Assembly (NCBI RefSeq): GCF_002101815.1
Contig: NZ_LQPM01000014.1
Location: 38,120 to 102,119, forward strand
DNA: 64,000 bases
Direction: 5' to 3'
Source: Mycobacterium paraense
Lineage (GTDB): Bacteria > Actinomycetota > Actinomycetes > Mycobacteriales > Mycobacteriaceae
A program made the position numbers and the translations under genes. This document shows, piece by piece, positions 8,303 to 16,377 of the stretch. Position 1 is the stretch's first letter. Every line of letters starts with the position of its first letter. A model generated the notes under the pieces. The model saw only the letters and a list, made by a program, of their open reading frames with translations. It searched no databases and was not told the origin of the DNA.

Positions 8303-9165
8303 CGGGACAAGAACCCGAGGACCGTGCTGACGAACGCCTCCTTGGCCTCGATCATCGCCCAGTGCCCCGAGTTGGGGAAGATGTGCAGCTCGGCGTTGGG
8401 GATGGTGCGCATCGGGATGAGCGCCATGTCGGGCGGGCTCACCCGGTCGTCTCGGCCCCAGGTCAGCAGCGTCGGCGCCGCCAGCTTGTGCATGAGCGCC
8501 CACGGCTGCGGCCGGTCGGAGGCCGCCATCGCGGCGTTCATCCCGGCGAACGCCGCCTTGCCGTACATGCGGCGCGCGGCGGCCAGGGTCTCCGGGTCCG
8601 TCGCCAGCTGCCAGCGTTCCTCGACGAGTTCGTCGGTGACCAACGACTGGTCGTACACCATCGACTTGAGCCAGTCGACGAGGCGCTGGCGCGTCGGGTC
8701 CTCGACGAACTCCTGCAGCAGCCGGATGCCCTCGCTGGGGCTGGGGCTGAAGATGTTGGTGCCGATCCCGCCGATCGTCACCAGCCGGCCGACCCGGTCC
8801 GGATGGCGGATGGCGAAGTTGATGCCGACGCCGCCGCCCATCGAGTTGCCGACGATGTGCGTCTTGTCGACGCGGAGCGACTCCAACAACGGCGACACGG
8901 CGCCGAACGCGTCGACCATCGGGTGCCCACCGAAGTCGTCGCTGACCCCGAAACCCGGGAATTCCAGGACCAGGCAGCGGAAGTGCTCGGCGAAGGTCGG
9001 CAGGATGCCGCGAAAGTTGCGCCAACCGGTGACGCCGGGGCCGGAGCCGTGCAGGAACAGCAGCACCGGTCCGGAACTCGGGCCGCAGTCGTAGTAGCGC
9101 AGTGCTCCCTTCGGGGTGCTGATTTCGCGCAGGTCTTGCTCGACGAGTTCACGTGTGTCCGTCAC
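8299..9165 (-). CDS. HsaD/BphD-like meta-cleavage product hydrolase (C-C bond hydrolase)
   Basis: 288 residues from the GTG at 9165, the length of MCP hydrolases. The family's features are intact: HGSGPG oxyanion segment (residues 39-44), nucleophile Ser108 in GNSMGGG, Asp240 in WGRDDRV and His268 in NSGHWAMIEAKE. These enzymes hydrolyse the C-C bond of the dienone product made by extradiol dioxygenases. With the HsaA-like and HsaC-like genes 6-7 kb away it completes a meta-cleavage route. It is a single gene, diverging from the cupin gene and converging on the SnoaL gene with a 4-base overlap. Confidence 0.93.
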   Translation of the reverse strand: MTDTRELVEQDLREISTPKGALRYYDCGPSSGPVLLFLHGSGPGVTGWRNFRGILPTFAEHFRCLVLEFPGFGVSDDFGGHPMVDAFGAVSPLLESLRVDKTHIVGNSMGGGVGINFAIRHPDRVGRLVTIGGIGTNIFSPSPSEGIRLLQEFVEDPTRQRLVDWLKSMVYDQSLVTDELVEERWQLATDPETLAAARRMYGKAAFAGMNAAMAASDRPQPWALMHKLAAPTLLTWGRDDRVSPPDMALIPMRTIPNAELHIFPNSGHWAMIEAKEAFVSTVLGFLSR

Positions 9166-9236
9166 GCATGTCACCCTGCCATGCCGCCGCGTCGAGCGGG
9201 AGCGGTGTTCCGCCCATCGGTCGGCCGGCCCTCGTC

Positions 9237-9242
9237 TACAGT
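9237..9242 (+). promoter_or_regulatory. TACAGT -10 element of a likely leaderless transcript
   Basis: TACAGT lies 8 bases upstream of the ATG at 9251 and no ribosome site is present between. This TAnnnT-plus-short-spacer layout is the known form of leaderless promoters in mycobacteria. The same TACAGT precedes the starts at 11412 and 17595. Confidence 0.5.
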
Positions 9243-9250
9243 CTTCGGAC

Positions 9251-9688
9251 ATGCGCTTGCTGGTCACCGGCGTTGACGAATCCGGGCGGTCGTGCGCCGC
9301 CCAGGACGGCACCGTCGCCATGCAGGGGGACTCCGGTCGCGGCGGCCTCCTTTATTCGGTGCTCTACGCGTCGCGGTCGCTGCCGTCGATTTCGGCCGGG
9401 GGCGGGAGGCTTGCGGACCTCCTCGACCTCGTCGTCGCGCCCGGCGCGCTGCGCTGGGCGGCGATCGAGTACGCGCCGGGTGCCGAATTCGCCATGCACC
9501 ACACCGACACCGTCGATTTCGACGTGGTGCTCTCCGGCTCGGTGGACCTGATCCTGGACGACGGGGCGCACCGGCTGGCGGTCGGCGACGGCGTGGTGAT
9601 CACCGGCGTCGACCACGCCTGGCTCGCCGGTCCGCAGGGCTGCCGGCTCAGCGTCCTGACGATCGGCGCCTCGCCGCCCGACGCGTGA
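9251..9688 (+). CDS. Cupin-domain protein
   Basis: 145 residues. A small beta-barrel is indicated by WAAIEYAPGAEFAMHHTDTVDFDVVLSGSVDLILDDG followed by RLAVGDGVVITGVDHAWLAG, the two cupin motifs. The metal-site residues are partly kept (HH in the first motif and a His in the second). Function is unknown; such single-domain cupins are often small dioxygenase-like or binding proteins. It diverges from the C-C hydrolase gene with 85 bases between and overlaps the convergent DoxX gene by 41 bases. The ATG was chosen because a TACAGT -10 sits 8 bases upstream. Confidence 0.8.
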   Translation: MRLLVTGVDESGRSCAAQDGTVAMQGDSGRGGLLYSVLYASRSLPSISAGGGRLADLLDLVVAPGALRWAAIEYAPGAEFAMHHTDTVDFDVVLSGSVDLILDDGAHRLAVGDGVVITGVDHAWLAGPQGCRLSVLTIGASPPDA

Positions 9689-10112
9689 CCCTGCCCTCGA
9701 GCAGGCGGTCGACGGAGTAGGCGTTATGCCGGCGGAAGGCGATCACCGCGACCAGCAGACTGGCATGAATGAGCTGCTCGCCGATCACGTTGAAGTGCTC
9801 GATCGAGGTGGCGCCGAATACCAGCACGATCATCACCAAGCCACCGGCGACGGCGGCCGCGCGGGTCAGTGCACCGGCCACCAGCAGCACTCCGGTGACC
9901 AGTTCGGCGAACGGAAGCGCATAGCCGCAGACCGAGACGAGGCCGGCGGGCAACATCGACGTCGTGAACTCCGCCGCCAATTGGGCGTGGAAGGCGCCCA
10001 GTTTGGGCAGTCGCACCAATCCGTGTCCGAGCAGGCTCGTGCCAATCGTGAGCCGCAGCAACAGATACGCGACGGCGCCGTCGGTTTCGGCGCCTGCCCC
10101 GGGTGCACGCAT
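9648..10112 (-). CDS. DoxX-family membrane protein
   Basis: 154 residues with four predicted membrane helices (LLLRLTIGTSLLGHGLVRL, GLVSVCGYALPFAELVTGVLLVAGA, AAAVAGGLVMIVLVFGA and LIHASLLVAVIAF) and the DoxX hallmark of Gly-His in the first helix and PFAELVTG in the second. DoxX relatives are linked to quinone-dependent oxidation and thiosulfate or redox stress, but this member's role is unknown. The ATG at 10112 follows a GAGAGGA ribosome site; a GTG 24 bases further up is also open. It is likely co-transcribed with the two genes to its right. Its end overlaps the cupin gene. Confidence 0.85.
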   Translation of the reverse strand: MRAPGAGAETDGAVAYLLLRLTIGTSLLGHGLVRLPKLGAFHAQLAAEFTTSMLPAGLVSVCGYALPFAELVTGVLLVAGALTRAAAVAGGLVMIVLVFGATSIEHFNVIGEQLIHASLLVAVIAFRRHNAYSVDRLLEGRVTRRAARRRSSGR

Positions 10113-10170
10113 CGTGTCCTCTCGCGAAAACCCCACGCAACGTTAATCTTTCGGCGACCCCGCCGCCCGC

Positions 10171-10614
10171 CTAGTTGTGCGGCTTTGCCATCGTCGAGTT
10201 CGGGGCCGCCCAGTCGGTCGACACCTTGCGGTGCCTGATCAGCCACGTGCCACCGTCGGGCACCAAAATGTCGCGATAACGTCCGAAATGGTCGAGCCCG
10301 ATCTGCGTGACCACGGTGAAGTAGGACGACACCTCGGCCCGCTCCGGCGTGAGGCCGGTGAACAGCACGTTGGCGAGGTTGTGCCGGACGACGGGCCTGG
10401 CGTCGGCGCGGGCGGCGACGTTCCCGGCCACACCGGTGAGGAACGCCGCGATCTCGGTCCGGCCGCGCAGTGGTTCCGACCCGCGTATCTCGAGGACACC
10501 GTCCGCGCAGAACGTTTCGGCCAGGCCGTCGGGCCGGCCCGCGTCGCCCGACCAGTTGTACCGCGCGAGCGTGTCGCGGATCTGCTCGCGGGCGACCAAT
10601 TCCCACATCTCCAC
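10171..10614 (-). CDS. SnoaL-like (NTF2-fold) protein
   Basis: 147 residues. LVAREQIRDTLARYNWSGDAGRPDGLAETFCADGVLEI is the standard opening of a SnoaL_4-type domain, and GRYRDILVPDGGTWLIRHRKVSTDW the standard closing strand pair. It is the third SnoaL-like gene in the first 11 kb, after those at 1 and 7838. It lies 24 bases downstream of a 61-residue unknown gene and 58 bases upstream of the DoxX gene, all leftward. Family members range from isomerases to dehydratases; no reaction can be assigned. Confidence 0.82.
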   Translation of the reverse strand: MEMWELVAREQIRDTLARYNWSGDAGRPDGLAETFCADGVLEIRGSEPLRGRTEIAAFLTGVAGNVAARADARPVVRHNLANVLFTGLTPERAEVSSYFTVVTQIGLDHFGRYRDILVPDGGTWLIRHRKVSTDWAAPNSTMAKPHN

Positions 10615-10638
10615 CGGCGCGAGCCTAATCGCGGCGGG

Positions 10639-10824
10639 TCATTTGACGCGATATGGCCGGAAACTGCGCTGCACCGGCGCCGGCGCGACCCCGTTCAGGT
10701 CGAAAACTGCGATCAGGGCCCGCAACAGGGCGGGGGACCAGTCGTCGAATGGTTGGGCGTCCATCCGGTCGAGCACTTCACAGCGGAGGTATTCGATGCC
10801 GGTCGGCGGCTGATGATCGGTCAT
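10639..10824 (-). CDS. Small uncharacterised protein (61 residues)
   Basis: A short frame starting MTDHQPPTGIEYLRCEVLDRMDAQ and ending RSFRPYRVK. It has no signal peptide or membrane segment and is not repetitive. The composition, with a likely helix DWSPALLRALIAVFDL, looks like a real mycobacterial small protein rather than a shadow, and it sits in the same direction just upstream of the SnoaL gene. I do not recognise a family. Confidence 0.55.
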   Translation of the reverse strand: MTDHQPPTGIEYLRCEVLDRMDAQPFDDWSPALLRALIAVFDLNGVAPAPVQRSFRPYRVK

Positions 10825-10933
10825 GTCGGTTACGACGCTAGGAGCGCCGGCCGAAGCTGTACAGCCGACTGGTCATATTCAAATCTGATTCAAGCGAGGG
10901 AATGAATCGCGGCGCGCGACCGTAGAACAACGC

Positions 10934-11359
10934 ATGAAACTCAACGACGCCGCGCGCGAGCTCATCGGCAAGGGAGCCGACGCCACCTTGGTCACGGTCA
11001 ACCCCGACGGCAGCCCCCAAGTGAGCCTGGTTTGGGTCGCACTGCAGTCGACTCCCGAGGGCGACGAACTCGTCACCGCCCACCTCGCCGAGCACAAGAA
11101 GGTGCGCAACATCCGCAAGGATCCGCGCGTCGCCGTCACGATCGTGTCGCTGGACAAGGCGGGGCTGGGGATGCGGCCCTACCTCTCCATCGCCGGGACC
11201 GCGCGAATCGTGGAGGGTGGGGCCCCGGAGCTGCTGAGGGAACTCAATCCGGTCCTGGGCGACCCGAACACGAAGTTCCCCCCGGACGACGCGCCGCCGG
11301 GGGTGCTCACCCGCATCCGCATCGACAGGGTCGGCGGCATCGGCCCCTGGGCCTCCTGA
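10934..11359 (+). CDS. PPOX-class F420-dependent oxidoreductase
   Basis: 141 residues forming a split-barrel flavin/F420-binding fold: LNDAARELIGKGADATLVTVNPDGSPQVSLVWV at the start, VRNIRKDPRVAVTIVS in the middle and the C-terminal RIRIDRVGGIGPW. These are the landmarks of Rv1155/Rv2607-type PPOX proteins, many of which in mycobacteria use F420 rather than FMN. The substrate is unknown. It is the first of a series of rightward genes, 52 bases upstream of the molybdopterin oxidoreductase, but the inverted repeat and -10 motif in between suggest that the latter has its own promoter. Confidence 0.88.
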   Translation: MKLNDAARELIGKGADATLVTVNPDGSPQVSLVWVALQSTPEGDELVTAHLAEHKKVRNIRKDPRVAVTIVSLDKAGLGMRPYLSIAGTARIVEGGAPELLRELNPVLGDPNTKFPPDDAPPGVLTRIRIDRVGGIGPWAS

Positions 11360-11376
11360 CGAGGAATTTTTGCCAC

Positions 11377-11399
11377 TTCCGCTACGGTGAGTAGCGGAA
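11377..11399. promoter_or_regulatory. Perfect inverted repeat upstream of the molybdopterin oxidoreductase
   Basis: Arms TTCCGCTAC (11377-11385) and GTAGCGGAA (11391-11399) are perfect 9-base complements around a GGTGA centre. The right arm directly abuts a TACAGT -10 element at 11400-11405, so a dimeric repressor bound here would block the promoter. A hairpin terminator for the gene ending at 11359 is the alternative, but no T run follows. Confidence 0.7.
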
Positions 11400-11405
11400 T
11401 ACAGT
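11400..11405 (+). promoter_or_regulatory. TACAGT -10 element of a likely leaderless transcript
   Basis: TACAGT lies 6 bases before the GTG at 11412, with no ribosome site between them. The inverted repeat at 11377-11399 ends at the first base of this element. Confidence 0.5.
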
Positions 11406-11411
11406 GGGTGG

Positions 11412-13655
11412 GTGGCGACCGGAGACGACGGCAGGCACCTGCGCACCTGTCCATTGTGTGAAGCCATGTGCGGCTTGGAAATTCAGGTCGACGGCGGCAA
11501 AGTGACCAGCATCCGCGGCAACCGCGACGACGTCTGGAGCAAAGGACACCTGTGCCCCAAGGGCGTATCACTGGGTCAGGTGCACGACGACCCGGACCGC
11601 ATCCGCCGCCCGCTGATCAAACTCGACGGGCAATGGCACGAGGTCGGCTGGGACGCGGCATTTCGCCGCTGCACCGAGCTGCTGACGCCGGTGATCGAAA
11701 AGTACGGAATCGGCGCGGTCACCGCATACACCGGTAACCCGCTGGCGCATTCGTTTTCGCTTGCCCGGTATGCGGGCGTGCTGATGGGCATGTCCGGGAT
11801 GCCGATCACCTACTCGCCAGGCACCGTCGACCAATGGCCGAAGAACCTGTCGTCGCACCTGATGTACGGCCTTTGGTGGAACTTCCCGGTGCCCGACATC
11901 GAGCGCACCGACCTGCTCGTCATCATGGGCGCCAACCCGGCCGCGTCGCAGGGTTCGCTGCTGGCGGCACCCGACGTGATGGGCCTGATCAACCAGATTC
12001 GCAAGCGCGGCAGGGTGATCGTGATCGATCCCGTGCGCACCCAGACCGCCGCCCAGGCCGACGAGTGGCTTCCGATCGTGCCGGGCACCGACGCGGCGCT
12101 GCTGCTGGCCGTGGCCCACACCCTGTTCGACGAGGGCCTGGTCAGTGCGGGACCGCACGTCGACGGCGTGGACACGATGCGCCGGGTGGCCGCGGAGTGG
12201 CCGCCGGAGCGGGTGAGCGCCGTCACCGGCATCGACGAGGACCGCATCCGCGCGCTGGCGCGCGAGCTGGCCGGCACCGAGAAGTCGGTGGTGTACGGCC
12301 GAATTGGCTTGTGCAATCAGGAGTTTGGCAGCCTGGCCAGCTGGCTGGTCGACGTCATCAACATCTTGACGGGCCATTTCGACACCCCGGGCGGCGCCAT
12401 GTTCCCCAAGCCGGCGGCCTGGTCGATCACCACGCAGCCGCTGCCGGGACTGGAGGGAGGCCTTGCCGAGTTCGGTCGCTGGCGCACCCGGGTGCGCGGG
12501 GCCAAGGAGGTCCTCGGGCAGGCGCCGGTGTCGTGCATGGCCGAGGAGATCGCCACCCCGGGCGAGGGCCAATTGAAAGCGTTGATCACGGTCGCCGGCA
12601 ACCCGGTGCTGTCCACCCCCGGCGGGGACAAGCTCGACGAGGTGCTTCCGATTCTGGAAGCGATGATTTCCGTTGACCTTTGGCTCAACGAGACGACCCG
12701 CCACGCCGACGTCATCCTGCCCGGCCTGTCCCCGCTCGAGCAGCCGCACCACGACGACCTGATCCTGCTGTTCGCCATCCACAGCATCGCGAACTACTCG
12801 GCGCCGGTGTTCGATCCGGGCGATCGCCCGCACGAATGGGAGATCCTGATCCGCTTGACCGGCCTGTGCACCGGCACCCCGGCCGAAGACGTGGACGTCG
12901 CCGCGATCGACGACGGCTTCTTCGATTACCTGGCCTTCACGCAGGGTCTCGACGGCGCCGAGATCCGCAAGCTCTACGAGCACGGCGGCCCGGAACGGAT
13001 GCTCGACCTGACGCTGCGCACCGGGCCTTTCGGCGACCAGTACGGCAAGAACCCGGGCGGCCTCACCCTGGACATGCTCAAGGCCAACCCGAACGGAATC
13101 GACTTCGGGCCGATGGTCCCTCAGCTGCCCGACATCCTGGGCACCCTCGACAAGAAGATCCATCTCGCGCCGCAGTACCTGCTCGACGACCTGCCCCGGC
13201 TGGCGGCGCGGATGCAGCGCCCGGCCGAGCCGCTGGTGCTGGTCAGCCGCAGGCACCTGCGATCGAACAACACCTGGCTGCACAACGTTCCCGCGTTGAT
13301 GAAGGGCAAGGATCGGTGCACGCTGCTGGTGCACCCCGAGGACGCCGCCCGCTTCGGCGTCGCGGACGCCGACATCGTCACCGTCAAGTCGGAGGCCGGC
13401 GAGATCAGGGTGCCCGTCGAGGTCACCGACGCCATCAAGCCGGGCGTGGTGTCGATGCCGCACGGTTGGGGACATGGCAAGCCGGGCACCCGCATGTCGG
13501 TGGCCAACGGCTCGCCCGGGGCCAACACCAACGCGCTCTCGCCGCCGACGTTCCTCGACGAGCCGTCCGGCAACGGCGCCCTCAATGGCATCCCGGTGAC
13601 GATCATCGACGACCCGGCGCGCTTCCGGGCCAGCGGCCCGGCCCAATACGCCTGA
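11412..13655 (+). CDS. Molybdopterin-dependent oxidoreductase with N-terminal [4Fe-4S] (formate dehydrogenase/Rv0197-like family)
   Basis: 747 residues. Cys13, Cys16, Cys20 and Cys48 (CPLCEAMC ... LCPKG) form a C-x2-C-x3-C-x27-C site for one 4Fe-4S cluster. The molybdopterin domain follows (LVIMGANPAASQG, IVIDPVRTQTA, WLPIVPGTDAALLLA) and the C-terminal dinucleotide-binding domain contains LVLVSRRHLRSNNTWLHNV and MPHGWGHGKPG. Around residues 130-140, where formate dehydrogenases carry Cys or Sec, the sequence reads SPGTVDQWPKN, so the metal ligand is not obvious and formate may not be the substrate. It resembles M. tuberculosis Rv0197. Start chosen at the GTG six bases after a -10 motif. Confidence 0.9.
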   Translation: MATGDDGRHLRTCPLCEAMCGLEIQVDGGKVTSIRGNRDDVWSKGHLCPKGVSLGQVHDDPDRIRRPLIKLDGQWHEVGWDAAFRRCTELLTPVIEKYGIGAVTAYTGNPLAHSFSLARYAGVLMGMSGMPITYSPGTVDQWPKNLSSHLMYGLWWNFPVPDIERTDLLVIMGANPAASQGSLLAAPDVMGLINQIRKRGRVIVIDPVRTQTAAQADEWLPIVPGTDAALLLAVAHTLFDEGLVSAGPHVDGVDTMRRVAAEWPPERVSAVTGIDEDRIRALARELAGTEKSVVYGRIGLCNQEFGSLASWLVDVINILTGHFDTPGGAMFPKPAAWSITTQPLPGLEGGLAEFGRWRTRVRGAKEVLGQAPVSCMAEEIATPGEGQLKALITVAGNPVLSTPGGDKLDEVLPILEAMISVDLWLNETTRHADVILPGLSPLEQPHHDDLILLFAIHSIANYSAPVFDPGDRPHEWEILIRLTGLCTGTPAEDVDVAAIDDGFFDYLAFTQGLDGAEIRKLYEHGGPERMLDLTLRTGPFGDQYGKNPGGLTLDMLKANPNGIDFGPMVPQLPDILGTLDKKIHLAPQYLLDDLPRLAARMQRPAEPLVLVSRRHLRSNNTWLHNVPALMKGKDRCTLLVHPEDAARFGVADADIVTVKSEAGEIRVPVEVTDAIKPGVVSMPHGWGHGKPGTRMSVANGSPGANTNALSPPTFLDEPSGNGALNGIPVTIIDDPARFRASGPAQYA

Positions 13656-13740
13656 GTTCACCGCAGCGACAACATGTAATTAAGTTCACGTTCCGCAGCG
13701 TCCGATGAACCCGCGGCCGGTCCGTACTCGTCGGCTGTGC

Positions 13741-14847
13741 ATGACTGCAACAACGTATTTACCTTCAACGGACCGGTCCGCCGGTCATGCCGGGCGCGCC
13801 CCGCGCATCGCCGGCACGGCAGTGGCGTTCACCCGGAACCGCTATGACCAGGACGAGGTGGCGCGCGAGCTCACCGAATTCGCGGAGCCGGGCTTCATGC
13901 GGTTCGCGCACACCGCGGGCGTCGAGCATCGCAGCCTCGCACTGCCGCTGTCGCGGTACCCGAAGCTCTCCGGATTCACCGAATCGAACAACGCCTACCT
14001 CGAGGTCGCCGTCGACCTGGGTGAGCGGGCGGTGCGCTCCGCGCTGGCGGCCGCGAACGTCGAGCCGGACGAGGTCGACACCATCGTGATGGTGTCCAGC
14101 ACCGGAATCGCGGTGCCGACCATCGACGCGCGGTTGATGTCACGAGTCGGGCTGCGGCCCAACGTCAAACGCGTCCCGTTGTTCGGGCTCGGCTGCGTGG
14201 CGGGGGCCGCGGGCATGGCACGGGTCTACGACTACCTGCACGGCTACCCGGGGGATGTGGCCGTGCTGCTGTCGGTCGAGTTGTGCTCGCTTACCCTGCA
14301 GCGCACCGACACCTCGATACCCGCCCTGATCGGAGTGTCGCTGTTCGGTGACGGGGCGGCGGCGGTCGTCGCCACCGGGGCCGACCGAATCCCGCTGGCA
14401 GACAAGGCGCATCACGCACCGAGCGTCCTGGCCACGCGCAGCCGCGTCGTCGCCGAGACGGTCGACGTCATGGGCTGGAAGGTCAGCTCCAGCGGATTCC
14501 AGTTGGTGATGTCGCGTGACGTCCCGAAGATGGCCGACGACTATCTGCGCGAAGAGGTCGACGGGTTCCTTGCCGAGCAAGGCCTGTCGATCGCCGACAT
14601 CTCGACTTGGGTCTGCCATCCGGGCGGCCCGAAGGTGCTCGACTCGATCGAGAACGCACTGGGTCTGCCGGCGCAGGCACTGGCGCACAGCCGAAACTCG
14701 ATGCGGGAGAACGGCAACATGTCCTCGGCATCCGTGTTGGACGTGCTGCGCCGAACGGTGGCCGAGCCGCCTCCGGCGGGGTCCTTCGGTGTGATGCTCG
14801 CGATGGGCCCGGGTTTCAGCTTCGAGCTCTTGCTCCTGCAGTGGTGA
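13741..14847 (+). CDS. Type III polyketide synthase (chalcone synthase-like)
   Basis: 368 residues. The catalytic triad is complete: Cys152 in GLGCVAGAAG, His293 in VCHPGGPKV and Asn326 in ENGNMSSASVLD; GPGFSFELLLLQW closes the protein as usual. The synthase should extend a fatty acyl-CoA with malonyl-CoA to give alkylpyrones or alkylresorcinols, as mycobacterial Pks10/11/18 and Streptomyces SrsA do. The ATG at 13741 gives an N-terminus of family length; an in-frame ATG at 13705 would add 12 residues with no ribosome site either. The next gene, 11 bases downstream, encodes an ICMT-family methyltransferase, the same pair as srsA-srsB and bpsA-bpsB. Confidence 0.93.
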   Translation: MTATTYLPSTDRSAGHAGRAPRIAGTAVAFTRNRYDQDEVARELTEFAEPGFMRFAHTAGVEHRSLALPLSRYPKLSGFTESNNAYLEVAVDLGERAVRSALAAANVEPDEVDTIVMVSSTGIAVPTIDARLMSRVGLRPNVKRVPLFGLGCVAGAAGMARVYDYLHGYPGDVAVLLSVELCSLTLQRTDTSIPALIGVSLFGDGAAAVVATGADRIPLADKAHHAPSVLATRSRVVAETVDVMGWKVSSSGFQLVMSRDVPKMADDYLREEVDGFLAEQGLSIADISTWVCHPGGPKVLDSIENALGLPAQALAHSRNSMRENGNMSSASVLDVLRRTVAEPPPAGSFGVMLAMGPGFSFELLLLQW

Positions 14848-14858
14848 GGTGACAGGCC

Positions 14859-15362
14859 ATGTATTACTACCTGTTCATCCTCGCCATCGGCGCGGAACGA
14901 TTGGTCGAACTCGCGGTCGCCCAGCGAAACGCCAAGTGGTCGTTTGCGCACGGGGCCAAGGAGTTCGGTCGCGATCATTACCCGGCGATGGTCAGCATGC
15001 ATGCGCTCCTGCTGATCTCGTGCATCGTGGAAGTGTGGTCGCTCGGCCGGCCGTTCATCGGTTGGCTGGGATGGCCGATGCTCGGCGTCGTGGCGCTCAG
15101 CACGGTGATCCGGTGGCGGTGTGTCGCCGTGCTCGGGAAGCGTTGGAACCCAAGGCTCATCGTCATCCCGGGTGTGCCGGTCGTCCGGAGCGGCCTGTAC
15201 CGGTGGGTGCGCCACCCCAACTACACGGCGGTGGCCGCGGAGGTGGCCGCGCTGCCGCTGGTGCACTCGGCGTGGCTGACGGCACTCGTGTTCAGCGCGG
15301 CCAACGCCATGGTGCTGGGCGTGCGGATCCGCGCGGAGAACGCCGCGCTGGGTTACGCCTGA
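14859..15362 (+). CDS. Membrane methyltransferase of the isoprenylcysteine carboxyl methyltransferase (ICMT) family
   Basis: 167 residues with about four membrane helices (YYYLFILAIGAERLVELAV, MVSMHALLLISCIVEVWSL, FIGWLGWPMLGVVALSTVI and a C-terminal pair) and the family signature GLYRWVRHPNYTAVAAE, which binds S-adenosylmethionine. Bacterial members beside type III polyketide synthases (SrsB, BpsB) O-methylate alkylresorcinols or alkylpyrones. Its position 11 bases after the polyketide synthase supports that role here and argues against any protein prenyl-cysteine substrate. GAGGTGACAGGCC before the ATG holds the ribosome site. Confidence 0.88.
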   Translation: MYYYLFILAIGAERLVELAVAQRNAKWSFAHGAKEFGRDHYPAMVSMHALLLISCIVEVWSLGRPFIGWLGWPMLGVVALSTVIRWRCVAVLGKRWNPRLIVIPGVPVVRSGLYRWVRHPNYTAVAAEVAALPLVHSAWLTALVFSAANAMVLGVRIRAENAALGYA

Positions 15363-15378
15363 CGATCAGAGCGAGCGA

Positions 15379-16224
15379 TCAGGGCGCGAGGGGGCGATTC
15401 GTCCACTCCCGGCCGGGCCGGCGCGACGAGCGGAACCAGCCGCCCGCCGCGCCGGTGCCGCCGTCGGTGGGGATGGTGTGGCCGGTGACGAACGCCGACA
15501 GGTCCGAGGCCAGAAACAGGATCACGCGGGCCTGGTCCTCGGGCAGGCCCATCCGGCCGACCGGCACCCATTGCGGCCACTGCGTCTGCTCGTCGGCCGA
15601 CAGCCACTGCGAGTAGGGCACCTGCAGCGATTCGGTGACGTCGGGGCCGATCGCGTTGACCCGCACGCCGTCCTGCCCCACCTGCACGGCCAGGCTCCGG
15701 GTGAAGTGGATGACGGCGGCTTTGAAGGCGGCGTAGACGGGGTCCTCGGGGTAGCCGCGCAGCCCCTCGACCGATGAGACGTTGACGATCGCACCGGCCC
15801 CCCGATCGATCATCGCGGGCAGAAAAGCGTGGCTGACCAGGAAAACGTGGTGCAGGTTGATGCGGTACAGGTCGTCCCACAGTTCGGGGTCGGTGTCGAC
15901 GAAGTTGCCCGGATGGCGCAGCCAGTGGCCCACGTTGTTGACCAGCACGTCTATCCGGCCGTGGCGCTCGAGCACCGAGCGCGCCAGGCCGGCCACCTGG
16001 TCCGCGTCGCGGACGTCGGTCGTGATCGCGAGTGCGGAGCCCCCCGACGCGGTGATCCCGTCGGCGGTGCGTCGGGCCAGCTCGCCGTCGATATCGGCGA
16101 TGACCACCCGCGCGCCGTGCTGGGCGAACAGCCGCGCTGTCGCCGCGCCGATGCCCCCGCCGCCTCCGGTCACCACCGCGACCCGATCGGCCAGCAGCGC
16201 GGTCCCGGGAGTTGCCTGTTCCAT
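15379..16224 (-). CDS. SDR-family oxidoreductase
   Basis: 281 residues with VAVVTGGGGGIGAATARLFAQHG, DVLVNNVGHWLRHPG, NVSSVEGLRGYPEDPVYAAFKAA (Ser-Tyr-Lys triad) and LGRM-type C-terminal segment VPVGRMGLPEDQARVILFLASD, all classical SDR features. The tail after residue 255 (GAAGGWFRSSRRPGREWTNRPLAP) is basic and longer than usual. Start at the ATG 16224; a TTG two codons up is open. It faces the methyltransferase gene with 16 bases between stops. A ketone reductase role for a lipid or polyketide is possible but not shown. Confidence 0.87.
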   Translation of the reverse strand: MEQATPGTALLADRVAVVTGGGGGIGAATARLFAQHGARVVIADIDGELARRTADGITASGGSALAITTDVRDADQVAGLARSVLERHGRIDVLVNNVGHWLRHPGNFVDTDPELWDDLYRINLHHVFLVSHAFLPAMIDRGAGAIVNVSSVEGLRGYPEDPVYAAFKAAVIHFTRSLAVQVGQDGVRVNAIGPDVTESLQVPYSQWLSADEQTQWPQWVPVGRMGLPEDQARVILFLASDLSAFVTGHTIPTDGGTGAAGGWFRSSRRPGREWTNRPLAP

Positions 16225-16377
16225 GCCCAATATCTTGTGCCACCGGCGTGAGTGCGCGCCGTACCCACCCTGTTAGCGCCTCAAACAGTGATGAAGGCGA
16301 CATTTGCCAGGGATTCACCCGCCGTTTTCCGTCGGCGGGGGCGGGTACTCGGTTGACCTCGACGGAGGTGAAAGCGA

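Noticed and set aside
11568..13661. A 697-codon frame antisense to the molybdopterin enzyme
   Set aside because: The sense strand has a 4Fe-4S motif and a complete molybdopterin-enzyme fold; the antisense frame has no recognisable feature.
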